From positions 42,678,658 to 42,742,657 of the forward strand of contig NC_023749.2 in NCBI RefSeq assembly GCF_000499845.2: a stretch of DNA of 64,000 nucleotides. The letters are read 5' to 3'. Below, piece by piece: positions 11,108-22,081 of this stretch. How positions within the stretch are numbered: the first letter of the stretch is position 1; every line of letters begins with the position of its first letter. Both the position numbers and the translations under genes were made by a program. Source of the DNA: Phaseolus vulgaris. Its lineage: Eukaryota; Streptophyta; Magnoliopsida; Fabales; Fabaceae. Below the pieces are notes generated by a model. That model worked only from the letters and a program-made list of their open reading frames with translations. It had not been told where the DNA came from and did not search any database.

Positions 11108-14100
11108 ATGGATCAGTTTCCATCAAATCGTGGATGGATGTATGATAGGTGTTATAGAGCAATAGGTGCTTTGAAAGAGTCTTTTATATTGGGAGTTGAA
11201 GAGTTTATAACCAAAGCTTGCCAACAAGAATGTTATCTGAATGATGGGGGAATACGATGTCCATGTACTAAGTGTGATTGTACAAGAATTTTGGAGGAAA
11301 AACTTGTGAAGGTTCATCTCTACAAACATGGTTTCAAATCTAATTATTGGATTTGGAGTGATCATGGTGAAGACATGGTAGAAGGTGACTTGGATAATAA
11401 CGATAATTGCATGCCTTTGGGAATAAGTGGAGGTGCACACCTTCAATCACAAGATGACCAAGTTAGGCTGATGGAAGACATGGTGTATGATGCTCTTAGG
11501 CAACAAGAGTCATTCCGAGTACCAAATGTAGATAACATGGAAGAGCCTCCGAACGAAGAAACTCAAAGATTTTATGACCTTTTGTTGGTTGCAAATGTGC
11601 CATTGTATAAAGGGTCATCTGACTCCAAATTATCAATGTGTGTCTGACTATTAGCTTGCAAATCCAATTGGAATATTCCTGACCAATGCTTAGAGTTTAT
11701 TTCAAAAATGCTTTTAGATGCAACACCTACCAAAATAGGTTTGCCTAAAAGTTATTATGATGCAAAAAGGCTAGTGTCGAAATTGGGATTACAGGCTAAG
11801 AGGATTGATTGTTGTGTGGATGGTTGCATGCTCTTCTATGATAACGAATACGGTAAAAATGATGGAGCGTTGCTTCAATGCAAATTTTGTCACAAGTCAA
11901 GGTATCATCACCAGAACACCGGAGCAAGTAACAAAAAACCAGTTCCTGTAAAGGCAATGTTCTATTTGCCAATAATTCCAAGGTTGCAAAGAATGTATGC
12001 TTCAACACAGACTGCGGGACAAATGACATGGCACTATGATAACAAAAGCAGTAATGGTGTTTTGCGTCATCCATGTGATGGCGAGGCTTGGAAGCACTTT
12101 GATACAATATATCCCGATTTTTCTGTGGAGGCACGCAATGTGCGATTAGGTTTATGCTCTGATGGTTTTAATCCATATGTGCAAGCATCAAATGCACCCT
12201 ATTCATGTTGGCCAATAATTGTGACCCCGTATAATCTTCCTCCCAAAATGTGCATGTCTAAACCTTATATGTTTTTGAGTTGTCTCATACCAGGCCCATT
12301 CAATCCAAAGGCTGGTATTGATGTATTTTTGGAGCCCTTGATAGACGACTTGAAGAAATTGTGGAGTGGTGTCCCAACATACGATATTTCAAGGAAAGAG
12401 AACTTCATGATGAGCAGTGTTAATGTGGACGATTAATGATTTTCCTGTATACGGTATGTTGTCCGGTTGGGGAACTCATAGTAAATTAGCATGCCCACAT
12501 TGCATGGAGCATTCAAAGGCATTTAGATTACATCATGGGGGGAAAAATTCTTGGTTTGACTCGCATCGTAGATTTTTACCGAATGATCATGCATTTAGGA
12601 GGAACAAGAATGCGTTCAAGAAGGGGGAAGTTGACATGGATCCTCCACCACCTAAGTTCACACCTACACAAGTTTGGAATAGAGTAAAGGCTTATCCTAA
12701 AGTAACTGAAAGTGGTGTGCAAAGAATACATGATGGTTATGGGGAGTGGCATAACTGGACAAAAAGAAGTATCTTTTGGGATCTTCCATACTGAAAAGAC
12801 AATATATTAAGACATAATCTTGATGTTATGCATATTGAAAAAAACTTCTTCGATAACATTTTTAACACTTTCATGAATGTGACTGGGAAGAAAAAGGACA
12901 ATGACAAAGCACGAATGGACTTAAGTTTGTATTGTAGGCGAAGAGACTTGGAACTGAAGTCACATCCTAATGGAAAGATGTTGAAGCCAAAAGCAAATTA
13001 CACACTTGCAACAGAGGAAATTAAACATGTGTGTCAATGGTTAAAAGATCTTAGGATTCCTGATGGATATTCTTCAAATTTGACTAGATGTGCTGATGTG
13101 AATAAGGGAAGGGTGCTTGGGATGAAAAGCCATGATCATGTATTCATGGAATGCCTACTTCCCATAACATTTAGTTCGTTACCAACTCATGTTCTATATC
13201 CCATTATTGAGGTAAGTCATTTTTTCAAAGATTTGTGTTCTACAACACTAAAGCAGGATGATCTTACTAGGATGGAACAAAACATTCCAATAAATCTTTG
13301 TAAGTTGGAAAGGATATTTCCCCCGACATTTTTTTATTGTATGTAACATCTCCCTGTCCATCTAGCATATGAAGCCAAACTTGGTGGACCTGTCCATTAT
13401 TGGTGGATGTACCCATTTTAAAGGTAATAATAAGAGTAATTAGTCTTTATTTAATGTGAAATATAACTATCAATCATAAAATATTTCTTTGATTATAGAT
13501 TCATGGATATGTTAAACGATCAGTGAAGAATAAGGCTAGGGTAGAAGGATCTATTTGTGCATCTTATTTGCATCATGAGACAACTCACTTTTGTTCACAT
13601 TATTTCAACAACTTCATGTTAAAACCACAACATTGTAGAAATGAAGTGGACATTGAAAGTGAAAGGCTTCCATCAATCTTATCTGTATTTGACCAACCTG
13701 GACGTCATTCTGGGAGGAAGATCACTCGTTGGTTAACTGATGAAGAATTGAGCTTAGCTCATGTTCATATTTTGATCAACTGTAATGAAGTTAAACCATA
13801 CCTCGAGTAAGCCTCATGCAAGATATTCTTTTAAAACACTGTTATTGATTCATTAAGTTATCGCTAACCAAATGCATTGACACTTATATATTCACAGCTC
13901 ATACATTGTAATGAAATTTCTAAATCACATGCCTCGGCTCGTATACATACATATTTTCCTTTGTGGTTTAGGACCCAAGTATGTATCAACAAATTCTATA
14001 ATTTACTCTCTTTTTTACTTCTTTAACCATTTCATAAAAAATTAATGACATTGATATATTTATAGGTTCATAAAGACCCTTTAAATGTGAAGAACCAACA

Positions 14101-14662
14101 CTTAAGAGATTTATCACTTGGTCCTTTAAGGTGTGTAAAAGAGTGGCACACCTTCTTTGTGAATGGGTACAAATTCCACACTCATGCATGGAACGAGGGA
14201 AAGAAAACAATAAATAGTGGGGTATATGTAAAGGGTCTTACAAAAGGAGGTGAGGATGATTTCTACGGTGTGATTCAACACATATATGAGGTGGAGTACA
14301 ATTCTTCGACCTCAGATAAAAAAGTTGTATTATTTTACTGTAATTGGTTTGATCCATCAACAAGAGGTACACGAGTGGACTCCAAATATGGTATTGTGGA
14401 TATTCGAATGGATAAAAGATATGTGCCATTTGATTCATTTATCATTGTACATAATGTTCGACAAGTTTATTATGTACCATATGCAGCATCACACAAAGAC
14501 AAACGTGGTTGGTGTGTTGCAATCAAAACGAAGCCCAGAGGTCGTATAGATTCTGATGATGTAGAAGTTGAAGTGCCATATCAAGTTGATGAAATGTCAC
14601 ATGTTAATGAAGTGATTAAAGTTGAAAGGGTTTCAGGATTACAAGATAAAAAAATTATGTGA
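11108..14662 (+). pseudogene. CACTA TNP2-type transposase (transposase-associated, Transposase_21, DUF4218, DUF4216 domains)
   Basis: The protein start is probably MDQFPSNRGWMYDR at 11108, the usual beginning of the transposase-associated domain; its CPCTKCDC zinc-like motif follows at about 11260-11290. The Transposase_21 core runs from about 11700 to 12800 (YYDAKRLVSKLGL, WHYDNKSSNGVLRHP, LCSDGFNP, PGPFNPKAGIDVFLEPLIDDL, FPVYGMLSGWGTHSKLACP). The DUF4218 part runs from 12810 to about 13810 (LDVMHIEKNFFDNIFNTF). DUF4216 follows at 14087-14600 ([26 protein letters not shown]). Introns are supported at 13424-13498 and from about 13807 to 13897. Lesions include TGA at 11645, a frameshift near 12415, TGA at 12792 in place of a conserved Trp, and TAA at 13344. 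Intact relatives catalyse excision and insertion. This copy is probably inactive. Confidence 0.88.
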
Positions 14663-14689
14663 TAAAATTGTTATCACGATTTAACAACC

Positions 14690-16171
14690 AAAATCCATCA
14701 TCCAGTACCAGATGCTACCCAATCTACCCCACCAGTACAAGATGCTATTGCATCAATACCATCTCCACATGTTGGTTCTAATGCATCAACCCCACCGGAT
14801 ATTACACCATCCCCATATACAAATCTTGGAGGGACGCACTCAGCTTTTGCAGCGAATAACTTAGAGGACGAGGTCCTCTCAGATGGTGATCAACCTGTGA
14901 TTCAGCCTATTGGGGGAGGGTAAGAATATAACAAAATTCAATTTATATAATTTATTATTATTGTCTTATAATTTTGACTAACTTTGTTTTGGTATTTAGG
15001 TTTTATCCATCAAAAATTGCATCAAAGGCCATCACTGCCACCATCAAGCAACAATTTGGTGAGCCATGACCAACATGGGGGGCAATCCCAAAGGGTGAAC
15101 GGGATATATTTTTTCAACGTTTTAAGGTACTTGTTTTTTATTCCCTTTAAATATTTTATATTTTACAATTTGGATTGATGATTCTTGTTGTTTTGTAGAG
15201 GAAGGAAAAAGTTAAGAAAAATTCCATACAAAAGCTTCTCACACCCTTTCACAAATGTTTAAAGATGCTCGCCAAGAAGGTAAACGACCAGAATGGATTG
15301 ACAATAATGTTTGGAACAGCCTCCAAGAACACTGGAACATGGCTGTGTATCGATCCAAATGTGATACAGCTAAAAATAATCGTTTGTGTGAAAAAGGTGG
15401 ATGTCTGCACACTGGAGGATCTATTAGTGTTCATGAACACGCTATTCGTTTGGTATGATTTCCATATAATTTTTTTATATTAATCTATGATTAATTATTA
15501 TCTTCTTAATTTATGAAATGTTTTCTTTATAGAAAGAGGAGTTTGGCCGCTCGGTCCATGTTGATGAAGTGTTTCAACAAACACATATACGGAAGAGCAC
15601 TGGAGATTTTGTTGATGATAGATCAAGGCGGACTCATGTTAGTTTTTTTAAACTTTTTTTAAACTTTTTTTTTCATATACATTAATTGGTATGATAACAA
15701 ATATTTTTCATTTTAATAGGAAGATTTTGAAAGTAGATTGTCTCAAGCATTATTTAAGTCACAATCTACCTCACTATCTACTCCATTAGATCCGGCTGAG
15801 GAGAAAAAAATTGAGAAGCCGTTGTTGGTTAAAAACTGTAGGTGGAAGGTACAAGGGATGAGTATATGGGATTGGACGTGTTGATCGTCAGGATGACTGT
15901 GTTGGTCGCTACCTACAAGAAACACAACCATCTTCTAGTAATTGTTGAACTTAGGCAGCATGTTGAACGCATGGATGTAAGGTTTCAAAACTTTCAAATT
16001 TTCATGATGCAATATCTACCACCTGAGGCAGCAGCTGCAGCACAACAGTTTTTTCAGCAGCCAAATACCCCGCCACCAACCCAACCGAATTAGCAGTCAA
16101 ATGAAGTTCAACATCATAATACTCATGATGAACAACAAAATTCACCCGGTGAAGATTATAATAATTATTAG
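14690..16171 (+). pseudogene. CACTA TNPA-like protein (Transposase_24 family)
   Basis: The second gene of the CACTA element has several short exons separated by AT-rich introns with GT/AG borders. A serine/proline-rich N-terminal part (about 14690-14920) is followed by exons near 14998-15126, 15199-15452, 15532-15636 and from 15720. Recognisable family motifs are KAITATIKQQF, EWIDNNVWNSLQEHW, a KNNRLCEKGGCLHTGGSIS block, and EFGRSVHVDEVFQQTHIRK. The end is a Gln-rich tail closing with GEDYNNY before a TAG near 16171. Frame breaks occur near 15840 and a TAG at 16091. In En/Spm the equivalent DNA-binding protein recognises the subterminal repeats. The exon borders are my reading and approximate. 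Confidence 0.7.
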
Positions 16172-16395
16172 CTTCTCTAGAACTTTATTTTAATGAAATA
16201 CATTTTAGATATTTAGATATTTGAAAATAGTAAGTATTGTATGTATGGATAACTTTGAATGTGATGAATATTTGTCTTCTGAAAACTGGAATGTACTGGA
16301 ATGTTGATGGATATATGCAGGTATAGAATATGGGGTGCTTCCAAATACAAAAAATATAGGTTGCTTCCAAATACAAAAAATGGTACTGCTGTACA

Positions 16396-16826
16396 ATGTT
16401 ACATACGGATAAATCCGTATGTAAGTCTGCTTGTTAATTACTTATGGATTTTACATACGAATTTATCTGTATGTAATTACATACAGATTTTACATACGGA
16501 TTTATCCGTATGTAATTACATACGGATTTTACATACGGATTTTACATACAGATAAATCTGTATGTAATTACATACGGATTTTACATACGAATTTATCCGT
16601 ATGTAATGACACACGGATTTTACATATGGATTTATCCGTATGTAATGACATACGGATTTTATATACGGATTTATCCGTATGTAATTACATACGGATTTTA
16701 CATATGGATTTATCCGTATGTAATTACATATGGATCCAAAATCCGTATGTAACTGTGTTTTATATACGGATTTTGTGTGTTACATACGAATTTTGGCTGT
16801 ATGTAATTAGAGTTTTTCTTGTAGTG
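16396..16826. repeat. Right subterminal repeat array of the CACTA element
   Basis: Dense copies of TTACATACGGAT and its complement ATCCGTATGTAA recur with an underlying period of about 40 bp to the right terminus. The array is longer and more regular than the left one, the asymmetry typical of En/Spm-class ends. It creates long artificial open frames rich in Tyr and Ile that are not proteins. Confidence 0.88.
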
Positions 16827-17775
16827 AATCTTTCATCACAAATTCAACACCATTATCGATACAAATTGATTTGATTTTTTTTTGAAAATGGTTTTCAACG
16901 TAATAAATAAAACTCACAACATTAGCTCTAACTTCAAACTTATTTTGCATAGAAAAAACCAAAGTAAAGCGGGAAAATCATCAACTATAGTGAGAAAATA
17001 TCTATGATCGGGCATAGAGATAACAGAACAAGTACCTCATATATCCATATGAATTAAATCAAATATGTGAGCATAATGAGTAGTACTAAAAGGAAAAGAA
17101 AATTTCTTTTGTTTAGCTTGATGACAAGCATCACAAAATTAGGACTTTTCAACAAATATATCGGGATAATGGGTTTGTAGAATCTTTAGTCTTTCATCAG
17201 AAGGATGTCCTAACCTTTGGTGTCAAAGACCAACCGTTTTAGTTATACAAATCAAGAAAGGAGAAACATGTTGTGTAATGGATCTATCTAAACAGTATAA
17301 GCCACTAATCAAATCAGCTAAACCAATCATGTCTCTGGTCTTGTTGTCCTATATGATACACTTGTTAGAGTAGAAAATTAAATCACATTGAAGGCAAAAA
17401 GTAAGTTTGGATACAGAGATAAGATTGAAAGAAAAGGCTGGAACATGTAAAACATTTGTAAAACTAATTTTGTAATTGAGATTAATAGTTCCAAAGTAAT
17501 TTGTTGTAACATAGTGGCCATTAGGTAATTTTCTGAGAATAGGATTGATGCGATGATAAGTGGAAAAATCAGATAAAGTAAAACATACATGATCTGTTGC
17601 TCCAAAGTCCAAAATGCAAGTATATTTATTTAGTAAATGATTTTCCAAGGTATGTGTGTTACTTGCAGAAGTAGAGTCCCGATCTTGTTAGTTTGTATCA
17701 ACAGCAAAAGAACCAACTTGATTCACTTGAAGTTGTCCAACTGATATGATTCCAATAGCAAGATATAGATGATTC
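16827..17775 (-). pseudogene. copia-A protease, GAG-pre-integrase and integrase N-terminal half
   Basis: The minus strand resumes copia-A beyond the CACTA insertion. At 17349-17648 a protease piece reads CILDFGATDHV, with Phe in place of the usual Ser or Thr of the D-S/T-G-A active site, followed by NVLHVPAFSFNLISVSKL. Downstream in element direction (17150-17300) comes an HQRLGHPSDERL motif of the GAG-pre-integrase zinc finger, then DLIHMDI and FLTIVDDF of the integrase catalytic core. Stops are scattered throughout, so the gene is dead. The last part joins to the IERKHQ region at 8138 once the CACTA element is removed. Confidence 0.8.
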
Positions 17776-17779
17776 TTTG

Positions 17780-18713
17780 ACATTTTATGGAATCAACTTG
17801 AGTTGGAGAATGAAGAGGCACTTTTATAGAAATGGATCAATGTTTTAAGTTTCAAGAACTCACCAAAACTTGCGCCAAACACCAAAGCTCACATGGAAGT
17901 TCCATTTCTTGTCAATTGAACCGATTAAAAGATGCAAGAATGCAAATGAACCGATTAAATTGCTTGACAATTGAAATGCACCGAACAAAGTAAGCTAGAA
18001 TGAAGATGAACCGTTTAAACTCAGCAAGGAAGAAGATGAACCTAAGACATGTTTAGGAGTTCATATGTTCACGGAAATGGAAGGAATAGATGGAGAAGAA
18101 AGAAGACTTATGTGGTTGTAGTTCTTGGTTGATGAACACGCCACTTGAAGTGTGATTGCTCCAAGATAAGTGTGAATTGCCGCCACTTGAGAGAACCAAG
18201 GCACTCAAGATGAGACTAGGAAGAGGAGAAGACAAGTTCTCACTACACTCAATCACCAATTTGGGAGAGTTTTGTTACTACGAATTCCAATTCTGAAATT
18301 AGAAGGACCCAAGCCCTCCTTTTATAGGAGCAAGGGCCGGTCATGAGCTTAACAAAGCTTGTACTACAAGCTACCCAAGAGTCTCCAAAGCTAACGCCTA
18401 TAGTGACTTATGAAGAGTCACCTTCTAGAAAATTCTAAACTAAAGCCTAAAGATGCTTTACAAAAGAGGTATCTAATGTTTCCCTCTAAGCACCTTTCTA
18501 AAAACTATGTATTAAAGATTCTACTTTTTATACAAAAGACACTATAAAAAGAGAAAACAATCTACCACTACTTCCTAATTCCTTAAACTTGCCCCTTGTA
18601 AGCCTTTGAGGTAAGCTAGTGTCTCCTTGAGCTTCTTCAACTTCGGCCTCTAACTCCTCTTGTCCTTGATCTTCGGCCTCTATTTCTTCTTGATCTTGAT
18701 CTCCATCACCAAC
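17780..18713 (-). mobile_element. Probable LTR or retroelement fragment inserted in copia-A
   Basis: Between the copia-A protease and zinc-knuckle parts lies about 930 bp that does not fit a copia polyprotein. On the minus strand it opens TGTTGGTGATGGAG and gives an acidic stretch ending in QRLTRGKFKELG, reminiscent of the C-terminal end of some plant retroelement polyproteins. It later contains a TATAAAAGG motif (plus about 18330) like an LTR promoter. I could not find matching second ends or a target duplication, so the boundaries are approximate and the class is uncertain. Confidence 0.4.
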
Positions 18714-18742
18714 AGAAGCATTTTCTTGCTTGAGAAGATTAG

Positions 18743-19773
18743 TTAAGATTTGATATTGCTGATGACTAAAATGAGCATTTCCATTTTCATTGTTATTAGA
18801 ACCATGCTCCTCTTGAGCGACAATATTGTTGACAGAAAAGTCCTACCATTTTTGGAATTTATGACCGGGTGGGTAACCATGCTTTTATAGCATGTATCAA
18901 TAGTGTGGTCATTTCTATTACAATGTGTGCAAACCTTTCTGTTACTGTTATGACTAACCCTTTTCCATGTTGATTGGAAAACCATGTTTCTTAAAGCACA
19001 TATTATCATTATGACCACTTTTTCCACAAAAAGAACAAACAACGGAAGATTGCACATTACTCTTATTTACCATGGGATGAACATTTTTTATATTGGCAAC
19101 TAAAACATTACTACTCAATTGACATTCTTATTGGGCTATTAAAGAAAAAAAATTGGTATAGGTGGGAGAGGTTCCATCAAAAGGACATGAGATTTAACAT
19201 TGCTGTATTGATCGTTTAGAATTGCATGTCTTGATCTTCCCTTTTCTGTTGTGAAACAATAGAGGAGATATTGCAAGTACAATTTTTACAAATGCAAATA
19301 GGTTCAGGTATGAAATTTTCTAACTCATCCCAAATGATCCTTAATTTTGTGAAATAATCAATGATAGAGAGCTCACCTTGATTTAGCGAGGATGCCTCCA
19401 TTTGGAGGTCAGAAATGCGTGAAAGGTCACCTTGAGAATATCTTGTTTTGAGATCATTCCAAATTTGTACATTTTTGTCCATCCAAGCAATGCTTTGACG
19501 AATAGGGACAAAAACAAAATGGACCAGCCACAAGACCACCATGTTATTGCACTGATTCCACGCTAAGAAGGTGGAATCTGTCTTTGCTGGTTGTGTAGCG
19601 GTTCCATCTACGAACTCGAGTTTATTCTTGGCGCTTAACGCCGTGAGCATCGACCGACTCCACGAATGATAATTGCCAGAGTCCAACACCGGCGAGACAA
19701 GAGGAGTAGTTGGATTCTCGTTTGGATGAAGACACATAAAATTTGGGGTTGATTCCTCTTCTGCCTTCTTCAT
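18743..19773 (-). pseudogene. copia-A gag with CCHC zinc knuckle
   Basis: The frame 19216-19773 encodes the gag N-terminal part. MKKAEEESTPNFMCLHPNEN leads into a GNYHSWSRSMLTALSAKNKLEFVDG block typical of copia gag (the Retrotran_gag_3 region), then IWNDLKTRYSQGDLSRISDLQ. Downstream, at 18743-19057, a CTHCNRNDHTIDTC zinc knuckle is present. The two parts are in different frames, with stops between them. The start ATG at 19771-19773 lies about 170 bp inside the PBS-like site. Gag would form the virus-like particle in an intact element. Confidence 0.82.
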
Positions 19774-19956
19774 GCCGAAAGTAAAAACTATTCAGAAAAA
19801 AGAAGAAGGAGTAAAAAAGAAAAAAAAAAGACAAATAAGCGGTAGAAGAACAAAAAGAAAAGGAAAAAAAAAAAAAAGCCAACGAAATAGAATCAAGAAG
19901 AGATCAGAGAAGAAGTGTAGGAGAGCTCTTTAAAGGAAGAGTTGTGATACCATCAT

Positions 19957-20263
19957 AAAAGTAATCCCTTGCAATAAGGAAGAGTGTGCCAAACCAAGAA
20001 CCCTAATATTAAGTGTTCAAAAACAAAGCATCGTGAATACAGAGAAGTTAAGAAAGATGGGAAGAACGAGAGAGAAAAGAGATGAGTAAAAAGAATTTCA
20101 TTAATCATAAAATGAAAGCACAATACTTAAACGGTACAAAGAAAAAAAAATATAAATATATAGACAAAAATATATAAACAATAGGAAAAACTCCAAGACC
20201 AAAAAAGGTAAAATAAAAAAAAAAACACTAACAGTAATATAGTAAAAAAATTATATTTTAACA
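19957..20263 (-). repeat. copia-A 5' LTR (about 307 bp) and adjacent PBS
   Basis: Read on the minus strand, the region starts TGTTAAAATATAATTTT at 20263. It contains T-rich and CTCTCTCGTTC-like leader sequence and leads into TGGTATCACAACTC (plus about 19942-19955). That resembles the initiator-Met tRNA primer-binding site TGGTATCAGAGC with changes. The second LTR is not in the window, because the element is truncated near 7620, so the boundaries rest on this reading alone. Confidence 0.55.
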
Positions 20264-20295
20264 GGAGCACGTATTTTTTTATCACATCCAAAACA

Positions 20296-20758
20296 TGTAA
20301 GAATATTATGTGGCACCTCACAATTATTTATCTTATTAATTGATCAATTACCATAATTATCCTATTATATTATTGGTAATTACTTGATGGATGTAATTAC
20401 TATTACCATAAATAATTAGGGTTTCCCCTTGGGTGTATTATAAATAGAGATTACCAGACAACTAAAGAGACACTCTCATATTCTAACATCACAAGGCCGA
20501 AACTCATTCCCTAAAGGGATTTTCGAGCCTCTCATCTCTTTGTCTCTCTACTCACATAATTCCATTCTAAGCGATACACCCTAAAGGGGAACCCGATCAA
20601 GATCATGTCTTCGTCCCTCAGCCATACGATCACGGGTCTACCAGGGAATCCGATCAAGATCATGTCTTCGTCCCTCAGCCATACAATCACGGGTTTACCA
20701 GGTATTATCTAATCATTATTCTCGTTTCATTATATGATTGAGGAATCCTAATTCAACA
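20296..20758 (+). repeat. copia-B 5' LTR, 463 bp, with an internal 57-bp duplication
   Basis: It runs from TGTAAGAATATT to AATTCAACA. Relative to the 3' LTR it carries an extra copy of the segment containing CCGATCAAGATCATGTCTTC and TCAGCCATAC. Four further bases (GTTT) present in this LTR are absent from the 3' LTR. The LTR contains a TATAAATAGAG promoter-like motif near 20438. Confidence 0.9.
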
Positions 20759-21562
20759 TGTGGTATCAGACCACTTATGTTGCTTAATCGATTCTTCTTT
20801 CGTTTTCCCTAAATTTGGAAGAAACGAGGATTTTGATTCGACCAATTGATTTTCTATGTTTTTATTTTGGTATATTATTGAACCACTTATTTTCGAAAAT
20901 CCACCTTGATATCATAAAATAAATTTTAATTTTTTCGAGATCCATAATTATTTTTGAAGATTTTGAAAATTAAAATTTAATATGAATGTTATGTGTTCTT
21001 CATAATTTTTGTGAGTATTCCCTTATTTGGAATGGAATTAATTTTGATTATATGTTCATCATCATTATTTGTTGTTCGTATGAATTTTCGAAAATTAGGA
21101 ATAAAGAATTTTTGGAAATTAATTATTCCCTTAATTAGGAAATTTCGAAAACAATATTTTTCCTTAATTCAAATTTTCGAAATACAATTGATTCCCTTAA
21201 TTAGGAATGGATTTGATTTGATTGTGTTTTCCTAAAAAATAAATAAATAAAAATTGATATCTTAGTCTCCAAGTTTTTCCTTATTTAGGATAGTATATTC
21301 TTGCCTTATTAATTTTCGGGTATTATTATTATTATTACTATTTTCGAAAATAGCAGTCATGTCAAACTTGGAAACATATCAATCTAATTAAAATTTTGAA
21401 GACCAAATCTAAAATCAAATCCTTAATATTCCGCTACTCACCTTATCGAGTTTATGCGTAACATATTTACGCGTTTCCTTTTATTTATCGAATTAAATAT
21501 GGTAAATCTCATGATACTGTAATTATGTTTAAAAAAAATATACTTATTTTGTTAAACTCTTA

Positions 21563-21588
21563 AAATATATATATATATATATATATAA
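21563..21588. repeat. AT dinucleotide microsatellite
   Basis: A run of about a dozen AT units lies in the untranslated leader of copia-B. It is simple sequence with no further meaning evident. Confidence 0.85.
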
Positions 21589-21622
21589 AATTTTTGCTTA
21601 AACTTAATAACAGGAGTCTCCC

Positions 21623-21834
21623 TTCTGTCCAACGATGATGGGTTATGTCTTGTTATTTGAGTCTAATTATGCACCTTCACTTACTTGTGAGTACACTTAA
21701 TTATTAAATATTCACATGACATTTGTCTAAAAACACAATTACTTCTATTCTGTCCAACGATGTTTGTTGCACTTGTGTTTTGCAAACTTAATATGTGCAT
21801 AAGCTTAAATGTTCACTTCTGTCCAAAGATGATG
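21623..21834. repeat. Three spaced copies of TTCTGTCCAACGATG in the copia-B leader
   Basis: The motif occurs at 21623-21637, 21748-21762 and 21817-21831 (the last with A in place of C). The first and third copies continue with ATG. The copies sit in otherwise unrelated AT-rich sequence upstream of gag, in the same orientation, 125 and 69 bp apart. The function is unknown; a packaging or dimerisation signal is one possibility. Confidence 0.6.
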
Positions 21835-22081
21835 TGTCACATTCTTATTGCACATAATTGGTAATTAACCAAAGTGAAAGTTGATTGTTTAAGTAGAACC
21901 TAATCTAGTCTATTATTTTGATGTTATAATAGATTTTATCACAGCTTCATTATCATAATGGTTCTTACTTATGCCTGCTTTAGATCTAAGTTTCCCTATG
22001 TCACTCTAACTTTTTCCTTAGCCTAAGTATCTTAATTCGTTGTCTAACTAGCCCCTAATATGGGAATTGAGACCTTGACTG

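Larger units (their letters stand above)
8139..16826 (+). mobile_element. Full-length CACTA (En/Spm) DNA transposon, 8,688 bp
   Basis: The left end is CACTACAAGAAAATCAC and the right end is the complement CACTACAAGAAAAACTC. The first 13 bases are identical, followed by similar TTACATACAG. The 3-bp target duplication AAT is present on both sides (8136-8138 and 16827-16829). Deleting the element and one AAT restores the copia-A integrase frame region. Subterminal arrays of ACATACGGAT motifs flank an AT-rich 5' region, a TNP2-like gene and a TNPA-like gene, both on the plus strand. This is the complete layout of an autonomous CACTA element, but both genes carry nonsense or frameshift mutations, so this copy is probably no longer autonomous. 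Confidence 0.92.

Noticed and set aside
16301..16874. Open frames of 84 and 147 codons rich in Tyr, Ile and Arg
   Set aside because: They are translations of the CACTA subterminal repeat array (ACATACGGAT units), not proteins.
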